Counted from the stretch's first letter, positions 51,068-60,238 are shown. The stretch: 64,000 nucleotides of DNA from Holothuria scabra (GCA_037179385.1 CM074185.1:9667371-9731370); one strand, 5' to 3'. The notes: generated by a model not told the origin, from the letters alone. Program-made: numbers and translations.

Positions 51068-51104
51068 GATGCAAAATTACGACGAACGGGTAAAACAATT
51101 CACT

Positions 51105-51596
51105 TTATTGATGTATGGCATGATTCCACCAGCTTAGTCCTATTGTTGCTAGGGCAAGAACCATTGTGACAAGAGAAGGTCTTGACGTTTCTTGGACTTG
51201 TTCGAAAAATGGTTGCCAATCAAAGGAATGTTGCCAAACAATACCCAATACTTGCTGAATAATGTCATTCATTAAAGGTCGGTTATCTTCTCTCAAGTGC
51301 CACCGTCGACAGAGATCTGCCGTAAATACTAACAGTGCAAGGATGCGATAGGGATGCATGTTTGCAGAGCTGATGTTGTGAGGGGCTCGATCGATATGAA
51401 GAGATTCCCAATCGATATGTAAATATAATGTTGTCTGTTTTAAGCGTCTGGCCACCCAACGGCCAACTTGGATCCACGGAATGACTTCCTTGGGAAATTC
51501 TGTGTCCTTGAGTAGGTCTAAGTAGTCCAGCAGTATAATGCTTGTTATTTCCCTGTGAACCTTATCTTTTCTTGATATAGGCGTAGTGTTGAGCAT
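51105..51596 (-). CDS. Bcl-2-like membrane-anchored protein
   Basis: 163 residues from the ATG (MLNTTPISRKDKVHREITSI), which overlaps the ATPase end by 35 bases. Longer in-frame starts lie wholly inside the ATPase gene and are unlikely. The layout matches the Bcl-2 family: BH4-like KVHREITSIILLDYL (12-26); BH3-like amphipathic stretch about 42-60; BH1-like MHPYRILALLVFTADLCRRW (80-99) in place of the usual NWGR..A...F; BH2-like WQHSFDWQPFFEQ (121-133); and a C-terminal membrane helix (VTMVLALATIGLSWW). The glycine of the BH1 NWGR core is not conserved, so this is a divergent member. Anti-apoptotic Bcl-2 homologues are known from animal DNA viruses and have been described in adintoviruses. The frame is fully open although neighbours are broken. 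Confidence 0.6.
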   Translation of the reverse strand: MLNTTPISRKDKVHREITSIILLDYLDLLKDTEFPKEVIPWIQVGRWVARRLKQTTLYLHIDWESLHIDRAPHNISSANMHPYRILALLVFTADLCRRWHLREDNRPLMNDIIQQVLGIVWQHSFDWQPFFEQVQETSRPSLVTMVLALATIGLSWWNHAIHQ

Positions 51597-52206
51597 CTGT
51601 TGGAAAGATGTTCGTTCGTAATCGCAATTTTTCGTCCGTGTCGGGCTTGAGGTCGATGAATAAGTATCCATATGGTCTGATCGTGGCATCTCTGTATGCT
51701 TCTTGCATAAAGCGAATGTTTCCTGGATACATTTGTTTAGCCAAATGAGTGATACTAGAGGCATCTCTCGGGTTTTTAAAGACTACCAGATAATGTGAAT
51801 TTAAACTGATGGTGCGACTCTCGGGGTCTTGTTGAAACAAATTTTGTAACAGCACAATGACCGACAAATTCCTGTGATGACTTCCCTTAGTAAATAGATC
51901 GGTGACGCTTTGGTTGCTTTTAATTTCGGTCATCAAATCATCCAGAATGAATAAATTCGTGCGATCACTGTCCACGTACTCGTTGAAGTCGGTTGGTACT
52001 TCTTCTATAAAGCGAATGTTAGGAATAGCTCTCAAAATGTCTGTGTAAGCATTTTGAAATTCCCCGTAAAACCAAACAATGTTTTCAGGTACGGGGTGAA
52101 TGATAGTCTGCCGATGCTGGAGCAACTGGTTGACCCACGGCGTTTTTCCACTGCCAGTGGGTCCGGCGACCAAACACGTAAATGGATGTTTCAGTCTTGC
52201 ATCCAT
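51562..52206 (-). CDS. A32/FtsK-like DNA-packaging ATPase
   Basis: A complete 214-residue frame with Walker A GPTGSGKT (15-22) and Walker B LFILDDL (85-91). The spacing and the preceding KHPFTCLVAGP segment match the packaging ATPase shared by Polintons, virophages and large DNA viruses, which drives genome entry into the capsid. It begins 58 bases after the polymerase terminal stop and overlaps the Bcl-2-like gene at its 3' end. No disruption is seen. The residue after the Walker A threonine is proline rather than a small polar residue, which may be a mild substitution. Confidence 0.88.
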   Translation of the reverse strand: MDARLKHPFTCLVAGPTGSGKTPWVNQLLQHRQTIIHPVPENIVWFYGEFQNAYTDILRAIPNIRFIEEVPTDFNEYVDSDRTNLFILDDLMTEIKSNQSVTDLFTKGSHHRNLSVIVLLQNLFQQDPESRTISLNSHYLVVFKNPRDASSITHLAKQMYPGNIRFMQEAYRDATIRPYGYLFIDLKPDTDEKLRLRTNIFPTDAQHYAYIKKR

Positions 52207-52264
52207 GGCAACGAATGATGAAACCTGTCACAGTATCACAATTACAAGTTTTTTTTTTGCTCTT

Positions 52265-54676
52265 TAGAAACCATACGGTATTGTCGTATAATCTTCACAC
52301 AGGGCTCACTTTGTGTACACCAATCGGTAGTTCTTCTTAGATGATTTTGAAACGACCATTCCAGGACTTAGACGCTGGATTTTCTTGGGGTAGCTGACCG
52401 TTAATTTTGCCTTTTCATCGGTGCAACTACCAGTCAGGGTTGGGAGCAGCTGTCGCATCGACTGGAAGTTGATTTGCTGTTCAGATGGAAAATTCAATGT
52501 GATGCCCCTGACTTTGCATACCGTGGTGGATAATTGATTGCCTGGACAGTATACTTCGTATGCATAATTCTTGGGTCCTCCAGAGACAAATTCTGTGATA
52601 TAGCTTCCCTCACCGTATGGTTGTCTTAGTTCATCGGTCATACCGCCACGAAACTTACCGATTGGAGGATCCCACGCTTCAGGTGTACTCACGTAAATGA
52701 TAGAATCGGTGTCAAAGTATAATACACGCTTTTCCAGTCGCTCCAAGTAAGAATACAATTTTAACCTGGCTTGGGCCGTGGTATAAGCTGCAATAAATAC
52801 GTTTGTGTTGCTCCCTACCGAGATGTAGTCATCTTCATGCTCCCATTGTAACTGTGCCACGTCGTCAGATATGAAACGTACGTTTTTGACCGTCTTTGTT
52901 TGATCGAGCATGAGTTCCATGTAACTCACTTCATGAATTTTCATCAGCGTGTAACCCATTTTCATAGCCTTGTGAAGCTCTAGACCGACCCATGTTCCTT
53001 CTAAGGCGCGGTCAGCGTCCGAATGACAACATGTTCCCTGATGTTCGTTGGAAGCACAAGTCGCACACAATGGAAAAAGAAGCTTATCATTGATCCGTTG
53101 AGGTAGAACCGTATGATAGAGGCCCCTAGGAGGCAGCACACGACACTTAATGAGTCCATTGTAGTCGAGGATGTTTCCGAAATTTTCTGTGATAATCGTT
53201 GGATGACCGATCGGAAATTCGCCGTACTTGCACACCCATGGATACAGAGAACAAACGTCAATGTAACGAATTTTTTTCTCCACGGGCAATCACGTGATGA
53301 AGCTTAACGGCATTGGTACGTCCACCAAAAAAGGCATCACGTGGCTGTAGAGGCTCCTTTATTTCAATAGCATCACTAAATGTTTTCCTCTGGGGTTGCT
53401 CTTGAGTTGTGTTTCATATTCGCATTCCCAAATTTCATGTACATGAAATCCTCTTTGTTTCAGATAGTCAGCACTGTACATGGTATTGTGATAGGCCTCT
53501 TCCATGGTGATGTCACTGCCTGGCACACGTGTCTCTCTATTAAGCTTACACGTTGGACAACCGTGCCAGACACAACCATAAAATTCCCAGACGTGGGTAC
53601 CATGGAAACCATCCACACGAAATTGATCAATTTGCTTTTCGCCACCTTGTCTGGCATGTTGTATGACAATACTTTCTTCTTTCTCGATCCAACGTAGCCA
53701 CTTTAATGCCTTTACGGATTGCCTATATCGTGGGTTGTAGCCTTGATGGGGTACAATAGCAATGGTCCCTTCTTTCAAAAAGTTTTTTCTAAACACGCGC
53801 ATACACGTGGAGGCAATCGTCAAACACTCTTTAAAGGGATCCACAGCTGTTTCTTCAATAAATAACTTACGAAACTGAATGCAGCCTTGTCGTAGTAAAT
53901 TGACATCGCTTCTACAATAAGCAGTTATTTCGTCTTCCATATGAAATACTTTGTCTATATGACTATTGTACCAATCAAAGAAGAGTTTTCTCCCTTCTGT
54001 GGTCATCTGATCGGGGTTGTAGAATGAAGCAGACGGCCATGATCCGCAATACGTTTCATGTTCTCTCGTGTTAAATAAGTAAGGAAAGTAGCCCTTCTTC
54101 AATTCCTTTGTACATAATAGGATCTTGCGGTGTTTGGGTGATCACCAAAATTTGATTCTCCTTGAGGTATTCTTGAAAACGGGCTACTTCTTCTACACTA
54201 CAATTTCCCTCATGGACACCAGCATTAACATGAAGTACTTTTGCCAGCTTGGTCTGCTCACCAAATCCTTGACGAATATTATGACAATTAATGGTTCGAT
54301 CGCTCTTTTTATTTAAGCGGGCCTTTGCAGTGACGAGGGCTCTTGCCAAACACAGGTCATCGGTGTTATTGATGGTGATCACCGATCTCTTCTTCTTCAC
54401 TAACCATTGTTTCAAATTGGTGAAAGTATTGGGTAGTCCTTTTCCATTCGCCATATCCACGTGTAGTATATTTATAGTCACTGTCCCATTCAATGTGAAG
54501 TCTGTATTGGACTGGATCACTTTTTCGATATGACCAAACATTCGTTCCAAAGTGATTTGGTCTCGGAGCATGAGAGGAACCCACACAGTATGGGTCAAAG
54601 AAGGAGCAGAGAGTTCTATTCCCACACGATCCTGCGGAGCAAAACCCTCCATGAGCTGATCCATCAGCGTCTCCAT
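52265..54676 (-). pseudogene. Protein-primed DNA polymerase B, frameshifted and internally deleted
   Basis: Three large overlapping frames make up the gene. The N-terminal block (54071-54676, METLMDQLMEGFAPQD...) runs until DPIMYKG and then fuses out of frame to ELKKGYFPYLF. The middle block (53359-54102) contains an ExoIII-like YCRSDVNLLRQGC but lacks the expected ExoI/ExoII region. Two further frame changes occur near 53385 and 53290, after which the C-terminal block carries motif A (DVCSLYP) and motif C (YFDTDSI). Between MKIHEVSY and MELMLDQTK the palm segment with motif B (KxxxNSxYG) is missing. A TGA at about 52306 precedes a final 13 in-frame codons ending IPYGF. The enzyme would replicate the linear genome from a protein primer. 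This copy cannot encode an active polymerase. Confidence 0.85.
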
Positions 54677-54726
54677 AATATCGTTAAATACCGCTTAAGA
54701 CGTCTAATGCGTGGCGCCTCTACAGT

Positions 54727-54996
54727 CTAGCAACTTTCTGGTGAAATCTTATCTTCTCCTGACTGGTCATCCACCACGAAGGCTTCAGGATCTGCTCCGC
54801 CATATTGTTTGGACTGAACATCACCATCATCTTCAGAGTGGCGACGTTTTCTCCATTGCTCTCGGTTACTCGATGAGGTGTTAGGATGATGCCACTGAGA
54901 TTGCCCCGTCCGGGTGTTAAAATAATAGGGTGTATCGAACGTACAACTCCATTGAAGCGTCAAGCCCTGCTCAAGCAATTCTTCAGACAGTTCCAT
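54727..54996 (-). CDS. WW-domain small protein, first gene of the Polinton array
   Basis: 89 residues from MELSEELLEQG. A WW domain is visible at about residues 14-36: LQWSCTFDTPYYFNTRTG followed by SQWHHP, with both signature tryptophans, the YY(F/V)N strand and the terminal proline. The rest is acidic and disordered (REQWRKRRHSEDDGDVQSKQ, ending SGEDKISPES). WW domains bind proline-rich (PPxY-type) ligands and link proteins to NEDD4-type ligases, transcription or ESCRT. The role here is unknown. The gene lies 50 bp upstream of the polymerase and is the most 5' gene of the minus-strand array. It is intact. Confidence 0.65.
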   Translation of the reverse strand: MELSEELLEQGLTLQWSCTFDTPYYFNTRTGQSQWHHPNTSSSNREQWRKRRHSEDDGDVQSKQYGGADPEAFVVDDQSGEDKISPESC

Positions 54997-55235
54997 CGTC
55001 CATTCCACATTTCCACAAATATTCCACAATCACTTCCAAGTATTAGTAAAAAACGTACATATCCTTTTAGAATCCAAAGTATTCGACGCCGTGCACCTTA
55101 ATAGAGTTTCCGTTATAATAATCCAATTAAATTTCAAAAACGAACAAAATAGGCTTTTGGTTAGTTCTGAAAATTACTCCTCGGAATGATTCTGCACCCT
55201 TGATGAAGCATTTTTTATATTGTCAGTCCTCGTGC

Positions 55236-55358
55236 TTTTTTTAGTAACACACGTCAGCTCCACAAATACAAAGCCCCACAACAACTATTTTTAGTAACAC
55301 ACGTCAGTTCCACAAATACAAAGCCCCATAACATCTATTTTTAGTAACACACGTCAGA
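55236..55358. repeat. 50-bp tandem repeat, about 2.4 copies
   Basis: The word TTAGTAACACACGTCAG starts at 55241, 55291 and 55341, an exact 50-bp period. Intervening sequence (CCACAAATACAAAGCCCCA) differs at only three or four sites between copies. It lies just upstream of the WW gene, in the region expected to contain the promoter of the minus-strand array. Confidence 0.85.
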
Positions 55359-55739
55359 TCCAGACATTAATAATGATCAAAACATGATACACTTAACGAC
55401 ATAAAATGATCGCATTAGCATTAAAAATATTAATACAGTAACCTAGTGAGAAATATCAATATCAAAGTCCTTGGGATGACTAGCCTAAAATTCAGTATTC
55501 ACTAGGCCTACATTCAATGTTAAGATGAAAGCAGTAAAATTTGTTATTACATGAGGAAGGAACAAGACCAATGTTGCCATGACGACACGATTTACAGAAT
55601 GATGATACAGATAAAAAAGATTAGGCAAAGATCAGCCTTCAATCTTGATAAATTGTTAGACAAAGTCTAGAAAAAAGTCAAACAGTATGTTTAAGTGATG
55701 ACATTATGCATTGGCTAAATAAGCTGACTCTACAAGTAG

Positions 55740-55795
55740 GGACACCTGAGGGAATCGAACCCTCGAATCTGAAAGATCCTACCATTGCGGTGTTT
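55740..55795 (-). tRNA. Degenerate tRNA-like sequence
   Basis: Read on the minus strand, a perfect T-arm (GAGGG TTCGATT CCCTC) includes the Pol III box-B consensus GGTTCGATTCC. An upstream GCAATGGTAGGATC recalls a box-A/D-loop sequence. A five-pair stem GGATC/GATTC closes a short loop, and ACACC...GGTGT can close the acceptor. The D-arm stem and variable loop are missing, and the putative anticodon loop is only five bases, so this is unlikely to be a functional tRNA. It may be a tRNA-derived relic or a Pol III-transcribed element RNA. Confidence 0.35.
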
Positions 55796-55863
55796 GTGAT
55801 CTGTAGAACCGACGCTTACAGCCCACAACAATGTCAATTTTGGATGTGATTTAACAGACGGCG

Positions 55864-56583
55864 GTGGATCATGATCATCATTTCATACTTGTCAGTCGTC
55901 CACACAACACCGATCTTACAACATGGCATCTTCATGGCAAACTTTCATCGACTCAAAAGGAAACTTATAATACTACAACCGTAGCTCACAGGAAACCAGC
56001 TGGCCAAAAAATATTGAAGGAAACCCCATGCAGCAGCTCCTACTTCAACCTAACCCGAAGCCTCCTAACGCTTTTTCAAAAGTGACCAAACCTGTGAAGC
56101 CTTCTCGGCCTTTGCTTGACTTCCCGTGAAGCAAGACTACATCTGTGACCGTGAAACCTTTAGGTCCCAGGATATACATTTGTCTACAACGGACCAAACC
56201 AAGAAGAGTCATTCTCGACGAGGAAAATATTTCTTCTTAAACCCTGCTGAATGGCAACAACTGTACCGTGCCAGTAATAACATTCAAGATCTATTACGTA
56301 ATGTATCCTGTGATAAGAACACAAAGGAAAGAAGCACTTACCAGTCTTAAAGACACGAATACACTGAAGTCACAGAGCACTTAAAGAACACTGTTTTACG
56401 ATGTGTATATACGCTTTGGACACACATCAACTGATACAGTTAAACCGAAACATTATTGCGAAACCAAATGCATATATTTGTTCCGAAACAGATCCTGATG
56501 ACCTTATTGCGAACTGTCATCTTCCGAAAATGTATAGAGCTTTATGCCATCCAAGGAAAGTAAACAAACTTTTGTCTTCATAG
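55864..56583 (+). pseudogene. Possible remnant of a plus-strand Polinton cargo gene
   Basis: Three short plus-strand frames follow one another (55864-56085, 56126-56350, 56401-56583). The second contains RRGKYFFLNPAEWQQLYRAS, a fold-like phrase (aromatic-rich strand then helix) unlike random translation. An overlapping frame around 56020-56110 is proline- and lysine-rich (QPNPKPPNAFSKVTKPVKPS). Frame changes separate these pieces. Orientation is opposite to all other element genes, so this would be a divergent right-arm gene. I cannot name it; a resemblance to small ssDNA-binding (PC4-like) proteins is only an impression. Confidence 0.25.
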
Positions 56584-56599
56584 TCTTGATAGTACAAGA

Positions 56600-57460
56600 C
56601 CACAAGGAGGAACGCACGCCATATACAGTCTTCATTCGTTCATATTATTTGTTGATGTTATACCTAGCAAGTCGCCACAAATTCAACTTTCCTCGAATGT
56701 ATTAAACTAATGTACCATGATTCTTAGTGCACTCTGATTGTAAATTAAGTTTTTATCTCCGCTACTAGTACAGTGAATCTATTGCTATGCACAACTAACT
56801 AAAACGTCTGTACAGCTTTTAAGTACCGGTCTGTTTCAACATCTTTTGTACAGCGGACCATCGATATCGATTTTTGTCCACGATTAAGTGAAAAACCTCC
56901 TACCAGACAGCCCTTTTGTGTGGTCTTTTCTTTTCTGTGTGTCTTGTATCGATTGATCGGGCGCTTTTGCTATTAAATAGATAATAGGGGCTGGTGATGG
57001 ACAAATTCTTTCATGGCCGAAGGCCATTATCCAGGCTGTTGATCGCTCCATGACACTTACGGGAGTTCGGCCCCCCGGCAATTGCCCCCATCACAATTTT
57101 CTTCAGGATGTTTTCTGAATAATATGCATGTAAAATGGTAACAATTATCTAATGCGGCCTACCGGCAATTTCACAACAATGCATACATTCAACAAAAATA
57201 ATGCACTAAAATGCAAACAATGAAAAATGACAGTAATGTCGATAAAATAATTATTATAGAAAAATGACAAAAAATAGTAACGACGATAAAAAGAAATTAA
57301 ATTATAAATTGTTTTAAGCAACACTCTGCATCCCTCGTTGCCCAGTAAGCGAGTTGTCATTATCCACTCAACAAACCCAAAAGTAACAGTGCAGTAAAAA
57401 ACAATTGAATGATAGTGAAAACATGCATTGAAAGTGATCTTGACCTTCAACCAATACATC
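56600..57460. other. Right subterminal region of the Polinton, no gene recognised
   Basis: AT-rich sequence with short shadow frames only. Confidence 0.5.
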
Positions 57461-57470
57461 AGATATGATG

Positions 57471-57551
57471 ACCTTGACCGTTGCCTAGCAACAGTGACAT
57501 CATACTCATGCCTGTAGAGGATGCCCGTGACCTTGACCGTTGCCTAGCAAC
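57471..57551 (+). promoter_or_regulatory. Tandem nuclear-receptor-like plus X-box modules at Polinton right end
   Basis: ACCTTGACCGTTGCCTAGCA followed by AC occurs twice, starting at 57471 and 57530 (59-bp period). Each copy joins a TGACCTTGA word (the complement, TCAAGGTCA, is the extended half-site bound by ERR/SF-1-type nuclear receptors) to the palindromic X-box GTTGCCTAGCAAC. The inner copy is followed by a weak CRE-like GTGACATCAT and has no CCAAT box. The outer copy lies in the TIR and is followed by the full cluster. Confidence 0.5.
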
Positions 57552-57614
57552 GATGACGTCATCCCCATGCTGGCTCCTGATTGGTCACTTGCCATAAAGC
57601 TGGCTCTAACTACT
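57527..57614. repeat. Polinton right terminal inverted repeat (88 bp)
   Basis: Ends ...GGCTCTAACTACT and is followed at once by the GTCTCA target duplication. It matches the complement of the left TIR at 85 of 88 positions. Confidence 0.95.
57539..57584 (+). promoter_or_regulatory. X-X2-Y-like motif cluster in right TIR
   Basis: X-box GTTGCCTAGCAAC (57539-57551), two bases, TGACGTCA (57554-57561), 15 bp, CTGATTGG (57577-57584). These are exact matches to RFX, CREB/ATF and NF-Y site types, in the order and close spacing of vertebrate MHC class II X-X2-Y promoters. The cluster faces outward, toward the exon at 58751. Regulatory activity is inference. Confidence 0.55.
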
Positions 57615-57902
57615 GTCTCAGCAACACTTGATAATTTTTTAATAAGTTTGTGTATATGCAATCTGTAACTGCTTTTAGGAGCTGATTGCTTCGTTAATGG
57701 TCTAACTCCCTTCACTGGTTCGTTTGAACGGATTGCGTTGTCTCTAGTATACGTCATGCGGGATCAGTGCTCGTCAAAGTTATACCTGCCACACACGTAC
57801 CCCAATGTATAGGCTATTTTATGCAATGTTGCACACCGAGTATGTATACTCTCAAATCACTAGCAATTTGACTCATCCTACATGGCAGGTATGGAGAGTT
57901 AA

Positions 57903-58128
57903 CCCTTTACCGTTGTTTGGGTCCTTTTGGACCCATGCGGAGAGCTCGGCTGTCGCCCATCTTTACTGTTTCACGCGGAGCTCGAAACTGCGAGTAGCTA
58001 CCCGAAAATTGGGCCACAACAACGAGAGAGACAATAGTTTAAGGTGACGGGGTCAATGGCTACGTCCGCTTTTCCGCCCACTCCCGAGGCGCGCAAATAT
58101 GCCGCGATCGAAGCACAACGGTAAAGGG
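57903..58128. mobile_element. piggyBac-type MITE, 226 bp
   Basis: Perfect 14-bp inverted termini CCCTTTACCGTTGT are flanked on both sides by TTAA, the obligatory piggyBac target site. The CCCTTT start is typical of the superfamily. The interior is GC-richer than its surroundings and non-coding. It lies between the Polinton and exon 2 of the third RING-NHL gene, so it is probably intronic. Confidence 0.8.
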
Positions 58129-58750
58129 TTAACAGCCTACATTTCATAGCTCTGACGAAATTACCGCAACTGCCCCCACTCCAAACACTATTCGTTTCAC
58201 ATCAGGAAAGTAAGACTATCAATAAAAATATGAAATAGATTTACATTAATAGGCTTAAAAATAACTTCCCCAAGTGGGATATATTTCTAAGCTAGTTCAC
58301 CAAAACGTAGAGGAATTGCAACATCACAACTTGGGCTAGATAGTTGAATAATTTCCTTGATCTTTAAATGAATGGTAAGCTGAAAGCAAGAACATGGAAA
58401 TTACTGTAAAAGTCCACATGCCCAATAGTAATTCATCGCAACCGACCCCAACACCTTTCTTACTGGGTCATGGGGTAACCCTGATGTCAACCTTACTCAT
58501 CCGCAATTATCAAAGATTTTTACATTTACCAATAATGCCTTAAACGTCCTTCTTTGACATCAGGAATTTTCCAATAATTGATGGTGGGCATAACCTTCAT
58601 ATCCCCTTCCCTATTACACCACACGACATTTATGAGGAAGCTTCACTGTCATGTTGCCCTCCCCCCCCCCCTTGTATCTCTCACTGGTGCATTACACACG
58701 TGAGAAATACTTCCTTTAAGAATAATTTGTTTTTCGATTCTGTCTCGTAG

Positions 58751-60238
58751 AGCATTGAAAATCTTCAAATGACCGTATGGTGTTCCATCTGTCACGAGCC
58801 ATGGACACGCCCTAAGACGTTACCATGTGAACACATTTTTTGTGAAGAATGTCTTGAAGCAGTTCTCAGAAGAACAGACGGGACGTCTCTCTCCTGCCCC
58901 ATTTGTAGGACTATTTTCGAAGTGCCATCCCAAGGGCTTCATAACTCTTGGACGACTTCACGGACTCTCCAAAACTTGGCGGATGATTTTCGAAGCGTGG
59001 ATTTCGTATCCCAGGGTTCTCATGTATCGACGACCGATCCTAGTCCAGAGGAATCATTCATAACCGAGTCTCCTTCCAAAATAATCTCGATAGGAAAAAT
59101 TATTCGAATTGTTGTCCAGTTATGTGATGAAAATGGGCAACTTTTACAAGCGCAACAAGGTAAGCACACCATTAAGTGTTATGTAGACCTGAAACCAAGA
59201 CCTTTCGGTTTTGAACCGCAGGAGCTTAAAGCAATCATTGCGGCCAAAGGTAACCCTTGGATTGAGTTTCAAGCCAACAGTTGTGGATTTCACTAGTTTA
59301 CCATCCAGTTACAGAGCAGGTCCATTAAGGGTTCTCCTCTAGAAATATCAGTAGTACCACGGGATATACTTGGGTGTGAAATAAAAGGTCCTCTGAAAGG
59401 TCCACGTGGTGTACTCCTGTACGAAGGTAACTTTCTCATTACTGACGGGATTTCCAAAGATGTGTTTTTGGTAAATCAAAGCGGGCAGACGCTTCAATCT
59501 TTTAAGATTCATAAAAATATGAAAGAGATGTTTTCCCCAATGGCAATCGCCGCATTTCAGCAGAAGGTATTTGTAGCGGACATGGGAAACAGATGCATTC
59601 ACGTTTATGAAAATATAGATGACCTCCCGAAGCAATTTGGGGATCGACAACTACAGAAGCCTACTGGAGTTGCAATCTGTCGTGATAATGTCAACATTTT
59701 CATCGTTGATAATGAACGTAAATTAGTAGTTGTGTTCAACCAAGATTACAAATACTTAAAAACAATAAATTACAGAGCAAGCAATATCGAAGACCAATTG
59801 TTTAACCCTCAGATGGCCGTGATAAACAAAGATGGTGACAAGTTGTATATAGCAGATCATGGCGATCGAGGAAAAGAAAATTCAATAAAGATTATCAACG
59901 TTTTTGAAGATAAACTTGAAAGGAAGATAAGTGTAAGAGTAGGCAAAGCTCAGGCTAGGCCATGTGGAATGGACATTGATGCTAATGGCAATATATATGT
60001 CACATGTACGTTTCCAGAATTTGGTAAAAAGCAGGGGGAAGGCAAACCAGTGAAGCTCAACTTCATTGGGGGTATCAATATGTACAACAGCTTAGGTCAA
60101 TTTCTTTGTCATTTTGGAACTCAGTTGAAAAGACCGACTGGTTTAGTCGTCCTACCTCCCTCTGGTAATTCTGCATCAATGGTTTATGTGGGGGATAGTA
60201 TCAACCAAAATGGGTCACTTAAAGGATTTATAATTTAA
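58751..60238 (+). pseudogene. RING-filamin-NHL paralogue 3, exon 2, with one in-frame stop
   Basis: Begins after the acceptor TTCGATTCTGTCTCGTAG with SIENLQMTVWCSICHEPW, the same exon boundary as paralogues 1 and 2. The C3HC4 RING is complete. Filamin-like and six-blade NHL regions follow, ending GSLKGFII like the others. TAG at 59294-59296 falls in the filamin domain after CGFH, where the paralogues have glutamate. No other stop or frameshift exists in the 496 codons. Divergence from paralogues 1 and 2 is larger than between those two, and conservative, so the gene was long under selection and broke recently, or the stop is an allele or sequence error. A truncated RING-only protein is possible. 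Confidence 0.8.

Larger units (their letters stand above)
45027..57620. mobile_element. Maverick/Polinton (adintovirus-like) element with target duplication
   Basis: The element itself spans 45033-57614 (12,582 bp) and is flanked by GTCTCA on both sides, the 6-bp duplication typical of Polinton integration. Termini start AGTAGTTAGAGCC and are inverted over 88 bp with three mismatches. The cargo is the Polinton hallmark set: protein-primed family B polymerase, retroviral-like integrase with chromodomain, A32/FtsK-like ATPase, adenain-like cysteine protease, and major and minor capsid proteins, all on the minus strand and tightly packed. At 12.6 kb it is shorter than the usual 15-20 kb, partly because the polymerase gene has lost two internal blocks. 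Several genes have stops or frameshifts, so this copy is not autonomous. Confidence 0.95.

Noticed and set aside
57892..57899. ATGGCAG|GTATGG as alternative first exon of paralogue 3
   Set aside because: It would leave one extra base and shift the frame of exon 2, the donor is weaker, and it differs in phase from both paralogues.
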